From JABILX01 sp041648305 (GTDB lineage: Bacteria; Patescibacteriota; Gracilibacteria; UBA1369; LOWO2-01-FULL-3), in the NCBI GenBank assembly GCA_041648305.1, contig JBAZPI010000027.1, forward strand, positions 1 through 12,833: a DNA stretch of 12,833 nucleotides, written 5' to 3'. Below are positions 1 to 5,655 of the stretch, piece after piece. Under the pieces are notes generated by a model. That model had not been told where the DNA came from and made no database searches. It saw only the letters and a program-made list of their open reading frames with translations. A program made the translations under genes and the position numbers. Each line of letters opens with the position of its first letter. Within the stretch, counting starts at the first letter, position 1.

Positions 1-2
1 AA

Positions 3-584
3 ATAATAAAAACGGAGGAACGTTTCCATAAAGTTTCAGGAATTTTCTTCATGATATTTGAAAAACGCCTACTGCTTTTCGCTGATGCAGCCATCACAAT
101 CGCCCCCGAAGCACACGACCTCGTCGACATAGCGGGAGACACAGCGAAAACCGCAAAAACTTTCGGAGTGGAACCAAGAGTTGCATTTCTTTCATTCTCA
201 ACAAAGGGATCATCCGATCACCCAAACGTCGAAAGAATACGCGAAGCGGTAAAAATGTTTAAGTTCCAGTACCCAGATATTGTATGCGATGGCGAGATGC
301 AGGTAGATGCCGCACTCGTCCCGAAAGTCGCCGCAAAAAAATGCCCATCCTCCCCCATTCAAGGCAACGCGAACGTACTTATTTTTCCAAACTTGGAAGC
401 AGCAAATATCGCATACAAATTAGTCGAACGTCTGGCCGGCGCAAAAGCAATTGGACCACTGCTTCAAGGCTTAAAGAAGCCGGTTAATGACCTGTCACGC
501 GGCTGCTCATACAAAGACATCGTGAATGTTACGGCATTCACGGCATGCCAAGCGCAAGGCGTTTGCGAATACTGCGTAGAATAA
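3..584 (+). CDS. pta: Phosphate acetyltransferase, C-terminal part (5' end outside window)
   Basis: This enzyme converts acetyl-CoA and phosphate to acetyl phosphate and CoA in the cytoplasm, the first step of acetate formation. The first in-frame ATG is at 51, but the frame is open back to the window edge. The 16 codons before it also fit the family (a VSGIFF segment runs straight into the ATG), so the gene very probably begins upstream. About 193 residues are visible, against roughly 330 for a stand-alone PTA_PTB enzyme. Counting from the ATG at 51, family motifs are EPRVAFLSFST (41-51), MQVDAAL (83-89), NVLIFPNLEAAN (108-119) and GPLLQGLKKPVNDLSRG (135-151). The last residues hold three cysteines (CQAQGVCEYC), which I do not recall as a usual ending. 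The gene ends in TAA, 40 bases before acetate kinase, as expected for a pta-ackA operon. Confidence 0.93.
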   Translation: MIKTEERFHKVSGIFFMIFEKRLLLFADAAITIAPEAHDLVDIAGDTAKTAKTFGVEPRVAFLSFSTKGSSDHPNVERIREAVKMFKFQYPDIVCDGEMQVDAALVPKVAAKKCPSSPIQGNANVLIFPNLEAANIAYKLVERLAGAKAIGPLLQGLKKPVNDLSRGCSYKDIVNVTAFTACQAQGVCEYCVE

Positions 585-624
585 ACAGCACACCCCAAAT
601 TGCAAATTTTTGACCCTCGTCCAA

Positions 625-1824
625 ATGAAAAAAATCCTCGTAATAAATTGTGGTTCGTCCTCTCTCAAGTTCGAACTCTTTCAAAGCGGCAAAGAATTAA
701 AATCCATCGCAGAAGGCCTAATTGATCGTATCGGAAAACCAGACTGCAGATTCACTTTCAAAAGCGGAAAAAAACACTTGGGCATAGGAGTAAAAGTAAA
801 AAATCACACAGAAGCCATCGCACTCACACTCGACTCTTTAAAGAAAGCAAACACAATCAAATCGAACAAAGAAATCGATTTGGTTGGACATCGCGTTGTA
901 CACGGCGGAGCAAAATACACCACAGCGGTAAAAATCGACGCAAGCGTTCTTAAAACAATCCGCCTTTTCTGCCCGCTCGCCCCGCTTCACAACCCAATAA
1001 ATTTGAAAGGCATTGAGACCTGCAAAAAACTTCTTCCGAAAGCAAAGCAAGTAGCAGTTTTTGACACAGCGTTCCATCAAACGATGGAAGAAAAAGCTTA
1101 TCTCTACGCCATCCCAAGTGATCTCCACGAAAAACACGGCATCCGCCGCTACGGCTTTCACGGAACAAGCCACAAATACGTCACGGAAAAAGTGATCAAA
1201 CTTCTAGGCAGCCGCGCAGATGGCCACGCCGGCTATGCAGGCCCAAAAATCATCACAGTCCACCTCGGCAACGGCTCATCGATCACAGCATCATTAAACG
1301 GAAAAGTCGTGGACACAAGCCTCGGATTCACACCACTCGAAGGCCTCCCAATGGGCACACGCTGCGGCTCAATCGACCCGGCTATCCCGCTCAAAATTCA
1401 AGAAATCAAAAAATGGAACTACAAAAAAACAAGTGAATTCCTAAACAACGAATGTGGTCTTAAAGCGCTTTCACGCATCTCATCCGACATGCGCGAAATC
1501 TACGCCGCATCGCTCAAAAAAGACAAAAATGCCATCCTCGCAATTGAACACTTAAGCTACAACATCGCAAAATATATTGGCGCATACGCATCAAGCTTAA
1601 ATGGCCTTGACGCCATAGCTTTCACAGCAGGAATTGGAGAAAAAGCTTTCTACGTTCGCGAAGAAGTTTGCTCATACTTAAGCCATCTTGGAGTTGAACT
1701 GGACAAATCAAAAAATGTCAAAAACGAACAACTTATTTCAGGCAAAAAAAGCAAAGTCAAAGTTTTCGTCATACCAACAAACGAGGAACTTGAGATAGCA
1801 CAAGAATCACTTAAAATTAAATAA
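625..1824 (+). CDS. ackA: Acetate kinase
   Basis: Acetate kinase transfers the phosphoryl group of acetyl phosphate to ADP, giving acetate and ATP. It is the partner of the upstream phosphotransacetylase. A TTG at 610 is in frame, but the ATG at 625 puts the family start MKKILVINCGSSSLK exactly at the N-terminus and gives 399 residues, close to the usual 400. The ASKHA-fold motifs appear in order: NCGSSSLK (8-15), VGHRVVHGG (87-95), FDTAFHQTM (146-154), YGFHGTSH (176-183), HLGNGSSITA (213-222), PLEGLPMGTRCGSIDPAI (237-254), FTAGIGE (333-339) and TNEE (385-388). The catalytic Asn, Arg, Asp, His and Arg residues known from the family all appear present. No Shine-Dalgarno is seen. The gene is followed after one base by AMP phosphorylase, so the two are almost certainly co-transcribed. 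Confidence 0.97.
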   Translation: MKKILVINCGSSSLKFELFQSGKELKSIAEGLIDRIGKPDCRFTFKSGKKHLGIGVKVKNHTEAIALTLDSLKKANTIKSNKEIDLVGHRVVHGGAKYTTAVKIDASVLKTIRLFCPLAPLHNPINLKGIETCKKLLPKAKQVAVFDTAFHQTMEEKAYLYAIPSDLHEKHGIRRYGFHGTSHKYVTEKVIKLLGSRADGHAGYAGPKIITVHLGNGSSITASLNGKVVDTSLGFTPLEGLPMGTRCGSIDPAIPLKIQEIKKWNYKKTSEFLNNECGLKALSRISSDMREIYAASLKKDKNAILAIEHLSYNIAKYIGAYASSLNGLDAIAFTAGIGEKAFYVREEVCSYLSHLGVELDKSKNVKNEQLISGKKSKVKVFVIPTNEELEIAQESLKIK

Positions 1825-1825
1825 C

Positions 1826-3310
1826 ATGAAACTAAACGCAACTAAAATCCCGATTCGAGTCGGCAATAAATATATCGCGATCCTCAACGAAAAACGCGCG
1901 CATTTTCTTGATCTTCAGGCAAGCGATCGCGTAATACTAAAAAAGCGCGGGAAACCGTCACTGCGAGCCCTTCTCGACATCACGGAAAACAGTGAAATCA
2001 AAGAAAACGAGATCGGCCTATACGAAGAGACATGGGACAAATTGGGAATCACGAATTACGGCGAAGATGTCTATATTGAAATCGCGGAAAAACCAATTTC
2101 AACTACCTATATCAAAAAGAAACTCAACGGCGAACGCCTATCGGCGGCAGAAATAAACGAAATAATCAAAGACGTGGTTGAAGAAGATTTAACAGACATC
2201 GAAATGGCCTATTTTGTGTCGGGATGTTACGTCTATGGACTTGATGACAAAGAAACCGCGAACCTCACTAAATCAATTGTAAAAAACGGCCAGCAACTCA
2301 AATTCGGGAAAAAAATAATAGCGGATAAACACTGCATCGGCGGCGTCCCGGGCAATAGAACAACAATGGTCGTCGTACCAATAGTCACCGCGGCAGGCGT
2401 CATGATGCCAAAAACCTCCTCTCGCGCAATTACGAGCCCCGCAGGGACCGCTGACACAATGGAAGCCCTCGCTAATGTCACAATTCAAGCCCCCAAACTT
2501 CTGAAAATCGCCAAACACATCGGCGGATTCATCACATGGGGCGGCGGAGTCGACCTCGCAGCCGCAGACGACAAAATGATCCGAGCACGCCAGCCCCTAT
2601 CGCTCGATCCACAAGGCATGCTCCTCGCATCCATCATGGCAAAAAAATTCTCAGTATCGGCAAATCACGTCCTCATCGATATTCCGGTCGGTCCGCAAGT
2701 GAAAATTAAAACGAAAAAAGAAGCCCGCGAACTCAAGCGCCGCTTCATAAAACTCGGCCGAATGCTAGGGATGAAAGTAAAAGTTATCTTCACAGACGGT
2801 GATCAACCAATTGGCAACGGCATTGGCCCCGCTCTCGAAGCAATAGACGTCCTCAAAGTCCTACAGAACGACCCGACCGCACCAAGAGAACTTAGAGAAA
2901 AGAGCCTGATGATGGCCGGTATCCTGCTTGAACTTTGTGGCAAAGCGAAATGGAGCCGCGGCAAAACCATGGCTCGCAAAATTCTCGACTCAGGCAAAGC
3001 ATACAATCAAATGATGAGAATTATTAAAGCCCAAGGCGCAAATCGAATCAAACCACGCCCGGGCAAATTTTCTAAAATCATCCGTGCAGGCAAAACAGGC
3101 CGCATCGTAGAAATAAATTGCAAACTCATCTCACACATAGCACGCACCGCAGGCGCACCAAAAGACCCGGAAGCCGGCCTTTATCTTCACAAACATCTCG
3201 GCGACAAAATTCAAAAAGGCGAGCCACTATATACAATTTACGCAGACATCGAAGAACGCTTGGAATACACGAAGCAGTACCCGCTCAATAAAGCATTTGT
3301 AATAAAATAA
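1826..3310 (+). CDS. AMP phosphorylase (archaeal-type, thymidine phosphorylase family)
   Basis: It catalyses phosphorolysis of AMP (in characterised archaeal enzymes also CMP and UMP) to the free base and ribose-1,5-bisphosphate, the first step of the archaeal-type AMP pathway. The protein has 494 residues, near the roughly 500 of archaeal AMP phosphorylases and longer than ordinary thymidine phosphorylase, because of an N-terminal domain (about 1-90). The glycosyltransferase family-3 helical and phosphate-binding parts follow: KHCIGGVPGNRTT at 168-180 and the signature SSRAITSPAGTADTMEAL at 198-215. A C-terminal beta domain with a DPEAGLYLHKHLGDKIQKGE segment (447-466) closes it. The start codon lies one base after the acetate kinase stop, which implies translational coupling; no Shine-Dalgarno is visible. 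The AMP/NMP preference is inferred from the extended N-terminus and the neighbouring isomerase. A thymidine or pyrimidine phosphorylase is the less likely alternative. Confidence 0.95.
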   Translation: MKLNATKIPIRVGNKYIAILNEKRAHFLDLQASDRVILKKRGKPSLRALLDITENSEIKENEIGLYEETWDKLGITNYGEDVYIEIAEKPISTTYIKKKLNGERLSAAEINEIIKDVVEEDLTDIEMAYFVSGCYVYGLDDKETANLTKSIVKNGQQLKFGKKIIADKHCIGGVPGNRTTMVVVPIVTAAGVMMPKTSSRAITSPAGTADTMEALANVTIQAPKLLKIAKHIGGFITWGGGVDLAAADDKMIRARQPLSLDPQGMLLASIMAKKFSVSANHVLIDIPVGPQVKIKTKKEARELKRRFIKLGRMLGMKVKVIFTDGDQPIGNGIGPALEAIDVLKVLQNDPTAPRELREKSLMMAGILLELCGKAKWSRGKTMARKILDSGKAYNQMMRIIKAQGANRIKPRPGKFSKIIRAGKTGRIVEINCKLISHIARTAGAPKDPEAGLYLHKHLGDKIQKGEPLYTIYADIEERLEYTKQYPLNKAFVIK

Positions 3311-3334
3311 CAGCGCCTCAAAAGCGCCTTACCC

Positions 3335-4204
3335 ATGCCAAAACTAACGTTCACCGAAACCATCAAAAAAATTAAATCCCTCGAAATTCAAGGAGCGGAA
3401 AATATCGCTATCAAAGCAGTGGAAGCTTTCGAAACTCGCCTCGCCCAAACTAAAAACAAGCTCCTCCTCGCCCGCGCCGTCCGCGAACTTAAGGCCGCGC
3501 GCGCCACCGAACCCGCGCTACAAAACGCGCTCGACTACTGTCTCGCCTCATACGAAAAAGATCATCACATAGCCAAAACTGTGCTCTCACACTTCAAAAA
3601 CAACCAACCAAAAATTTCGACCTTTGGCGCATCACTCATCAAAAACGGGATGAAAATTTTTACACATTGTCATTCATCAACCGTTGAAAGAATTCTGATC
3701 GAAGCTCACCGCCAAGGCAAACGCTTTGAAGTATACAACACCGAAACCCGTCCACGCTTCCAAGGCCGCATCACAGCAGCCACTCTCGCAAAAGCAGGAA
3801 TCAAAGTAACCCACTCCGTCGACTCCGCAGGCCGTCAGACCCTTCGCAAATGCGACCTCTTTCTTATCGGCTGCGACGCAATTACAAAAAGCCGCAAAGT
3901 GATAAACAAAATCGGCACAGAAGCATTTTTTGACGCAGCGCAGGAAAGTCGTGTCCCAGTCTACGTCTGCACAAACTCATGGAAATTCGACACAAACTCC
4001 ACAGACAAAAAAGACACGAAAATTGAAGAGCGTGACCCTCGCGAAGTCTGGGACTCCCCCCCTCGTAACGTTAAAATTTTCAACCCGGCATTCGAAAAAA
4101 TCGACCTCAACAAAGTCAAAGGCATAATAAGCGAACTTGGCATCCTGAAGCCAAATAAATTAATTCGCACAATAAGACGTAAATACCCATACATATGGCG
4201 ATAA
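3335..4204 (+). CDS. Ribose-1,5-bisphosphate isomerase (eIF2B-like family)
   Basis: It isomerises ribose-1,5-bisphosphate, the product of the gene before it, to ribulose-1,5-bisphosphate. The 289 residues have a helical N-terminal half and the eIF2B/MtnA-type Rossmann-like C-terminal half. The motif THCHSSTVERIL places Cys at 112, and IGCDAI places Asp at 181. As I recall, the Thermococcus kodakarensis enzyme uses Cys133 and Asp202, which have the same spacing of 69 residues, so both catalytic residues look conserved. TRPRFQGR (138-145) and SVDSAG (161-166) match substrate-loop regions of the family. The start is 24 bases after AMP phosphorylase, without a Shine-Dalgarno, and the stop overlaps the deaminase start by 10 bases. 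The main alternatives, methylthioribose-1-phosphate isomerase or an eIF2B subunit, are less likely because of the neighbours. RuBisCO, the usual next enzyme, is not in the window. Confidence 0.94.
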   Translation: MPKLTFTETIKKIKSLEIQGAENIAIKAVEAFETRLAQTKNKLLLARAVRELKAARATEPALQNALDYCLASYEKDHHIAKTVLSHFKNNQPKISTFGASLIKNGMKIFTHCHSSTVERILIEAHRQGKRFEVYNTETRPRFQGRITAATLAKAGIKVTHSVDSAGRQTLRKCDLFLIGCDAITKSRKVINKIGTEAFFDAAQESRVPVYVCTNSWKFDTNSTDKKDTKIEERDPREVWDSPPRNVKIFNPAFEKIDLNKVKGIISELGILKPNKLIRTIRRKYPYIWR

Positions 4205-4683
4205 CAAAAAAAGACATCCGCTTCCTCGAAACCCTCGACCGCATGGAACCTAAAGCTCTCTGCCTCCGCGCAAACATCGCGGCAATGTTTGTAAAAAACG
4301 GCAAAATTCTCGTCAAACACACGAACGACTGGCACAAAGAAGCCAACTGCAAGCGCATCGGCTGCATTCGAAACATTCGCCACGTAAAATCCGGCACAAG
4401 ACGTGAGATTTGTTACGGAATGTGTGCAGAACAATGGTGCCTCGCCCTCGCAGCTCGCAAAGGATTAAAAATCGCCGGAGCAACCTGCTATATCACAAAA
4501 CACCCATGCCGCCTCTGTGAAAGCTTGCTTGCGGAAGCCGGTATCAAACGTGTCGTCTATCAAGAAGGCTACCCGGACGTACTCCCCAAATTCAACCTTT
4601 TCAAAACCCGCAAAATCAAAGTAGAAAAAGGTCCGGACACGAACTTCAAGTCGAAGAAGATCCCGAAAGGGCATACGATTTAG
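4195..4683 (+). CDS. Zinc-dependent cytidine/deoxycytidylate deaminase family protein
   Basis: A small cytoplasmic hydrolase that probably deaminates a cytosine nucleotide or nucleoside to the uracil form. It has 162 residues. The zinc site is clear: MCAEQW supplies Cys77 and the proton-shuttling Glu79, and HPCRLC supplies Cys105 and Cys108. The overall layout (GATCYITKHPC, then AGIKRVVY) is that of dCMP deaminase/ComEB proteins, although those mostly use HAE where this has CAE. Further cysteines at 52, 57 and 73 could bind a second, structural metal. The ATG at 4195 lies inside the last codons of the isomerase gene (10-base overlap), so it belongs to the same operon. Because AMP phosphorylases of this type can accept CMP and UMP, the enzyme may adjust which nucleotides enter the pathway; that is inference. 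The stop is TAG, two bases from the stop of the opposing gene. Confidence 0.87.
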   Translation: MAITKKDIRFLETLDRMEPKALCLRANIAAMFVKNGKILVKHTNDWHKEANCKRIGCIRNIRHVKSGTRREICYGMCAEQWCLALAARKGLKIAGATCYITKHPCRLCESLLAEAGIKRVVYQEGYPDVLPKFNLFKTRKIKVEKGPDTNFKSKKIPKGHTI

Positions 4684-4685
4684 AC

Positions 4686-5276
4686 CTATCTAACAAAAAC
4701 CATATAATTAGCACTCTCTAAGCTTTGCACATAATTAGCTCCATTAGTATCGTGCCACTGATATGTAATTTCTCCATGTCCATTTTTATATTCAACGTAC
4801 AGAAAGTCTCGACCAACAGTCTCAACAATATCTTCACCACTACCGTCTACTCCCATATAGTCAGTAACCGGAGCACCAGAACAGGAAAACAATCGGATAG
4901 ATGGAGATGTCTCACCCAGACTGAGCGGATAAGCCTCAAATGCCACTACATCACACTCTATAGCTAGACCCTCACTCTTTGCATCAGAACTAAGAGGAAT
5001 AGATCTCACAACCTTAAACTCACAACCATTTTCAGCTTTCTTAAACAAATCATCCATACTCCCAGAATTCACATTGGCATCATCTTGTGTACCAGTCGCA
5101 GAAAAAACCTTAACCCATTTACCAGTACACTCACCTGAAGAAGAGCCTGAAGAAGAGCTCGAATTCATACGAGTAAATCCCATCAGATCTCCTCCTTTAA
5201 GATAGAGACCTACGCCTCCAGCAAGTACTACAACCACGGCAATAACCGCAGCGAGTACTTTTCCTTTGTTTGTCAT
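4686..5276 (-). CDS. Membrane-anchored or secreted protein of unknown function
   Basis: I do not recognise the family. The 196 residues begin with a short basic stretch and a hydrophobic segment (about 7-26, AAVIAVVVVLAGGVGLYLK), then a low-complexity serine-rich linker (39-48) and a polar domain with cysteines at 50, 85, 108 and 132, which could form two disulfides outside the cell. The charge pattern suggests N-in, C-out topology. The ATG at 5276 is supported by a good promoter about 36 bases upstream, but it has no Shine-Dalgarno. A perfect AAGGAGG (5191-5197) lies 7 bases before Met32 (5183), so a shorter product lacking the hydrophobic segment is conceivable. The gene is convergent with the deaminase, with only two bases between stops, and appears to be a single-gene transcript. 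Confidence 0.82.
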   Translation of the reverse strand: MTNKGKVLAAVIAVVVVLAGGVGLYLKGGDLMGFTRMNSSSSSGSSSGECTGKWVKVFSATGTQDDANVNSGSMDDLFKKAENGCEFKVVRSIPLSSDAKSEGLAIECDVVAFEAYPLSLGETSPSIRLFSCSGAPVTDYMGVDGSGEDIVETVGRDFLYVEYKNGHGEITYQWHDTNGANYVQSLESANYMVFVR

Positions 5277-5311
5277 TTTTGTTTTGGTTAATTTTTTATA
5301 TTGACACTACG

Positions 5312-5340
5312 ATTGTAACATGCTTCGCGCCGAAAGTCAA
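5312..5340 (-). promoter_or_regulatory. Sigma70-type promoter for the 4686-5276 gene
   Basis: Read on the minus strand, TTGACT (5340-5335) is followed after exactly 17 bases by TACAAT (5317-5312). That is 5 of 6 matches to each consensus hexamer with ideal spacing. Transcription would begin near 5305, leaving a leader of about 29 bases rich in A and T before the ATG at 5276. This supports the long start of the gene. Confidence 0.75.
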
Positions 5341-5356
5341 ACACGCCTAACCAAGT

Positions 5357-5397
5357 CAGGCCGCCACGTGGCGGCGGGCTAACCTGAAAAAGCCCGC
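5357..5397. repeat. GC-rich palindrome with overlapping terminator-like hairpin
   Basis: Bases 5360-5375 are a perfect 16-base palindrome (GCCGCCAC and its complement). CAGG (5357-5360) and CCTG (5383-5386) can extend it. Overlapping its last two bases, GCGGGCT (5374-5380) pairs with AGCCCGC (5391-5397) around a 10-base loop. The two folds exclude each other. No long T run follows on either strand, so a role as intrinsic terminator is uncertain. Confidence 0.7.
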
Positions 5398-5448
5398 GCT
5401 TGACATATTTCCCACCCCAAAATTCAAAAATGCAACTTCCAACCTGCA

Positions 5449-5470
5449 AGTTCCCGCGCGCGCGGGAACT
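5449..5470. repeat. Perfect 22-base GC-rich palindrome
   Basis: The half-site AGTTCCCGCGC is followed directly by its complement, centred between 5459 and 5460. The core GCGCGCGC is alternating purine-pyrimidine and could adopt unusual DNA forms. AACCTG occurs just before it (5441-5446) and just after it (5472-5477), and again at 5381-5386 after the previous palindrome. The palindrome may act as RNA structure or a protein-binding site; no coding function is seen. Confidence 0.72.
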
Positions 5471-5520
5471 CAACCTGTCGAATTACACCACAAAGATTCC
5501 ACCCTTCCCCTCCTCTCTTA

Positions 5521-5655
5521 AGAGTAAAAGAAAAGATTAAAAAAATGTCTTCGTTACTTTTTTTAGGTATCATGATACCTAAAAACTAAGCAGTTGATCA
5601 TGATCAACTGCGAAGACTTAAGTAACAGACATTTTTTTAACTTTTCTTTTACTCT
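5521..5655. repeat. Two-armed palindromic element (long outer stem enclosing two perfect palindromes)
   Basis: The outer arms are 5521-5558 and 5621-5655. AGAGTAAAAGAAAAG pairs fully with its partner; after a one-base bulge a 14-base block starting TTAAAAAAATG pairs; after a two-base bulge GTTACT pairs with AGTAAC. That is about 35 base pairs. Inside lie two loopless palindromes, 5560-5585 (26 bases) and 5590-5611 (22 bases), both centred on CATG. GTCTTC (5547-5552) can instead pair with GAAGAC (5612-5617). The right outer end overlaps the TAG stop of the 5654-7750 gene. The minus-strand transcript would run through it and then reach seven Us, so termination is a plausible role. The two-armed architecture is much larger than a terminator needs. 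Confidence 0.85.

Noticed and set aside
51..53. ATG at 51 as the true start of phosphate acetyltransferase
   Set aside because: The frame stays open and family-like upstream to the window edge, and the protein would be little more than half the normal length.
610..624. TTG start for acetate kinase giving five extra residues
   Set aside because: The ATG at 625 aligns exactly with the conserved family N-terminus.
5400..5428. TTGACA at 5400 as a + strand promoter
   Set aside because: No acceptable -10 box at 16-18 bases, and no + strand gene follows.
5288..5473. 61-residue frame on the minus strand
   Set aside because: It spans the palindromes and the promoter of the 4686-5276 gene, has no start signal, and its composition is that of translated repeats.
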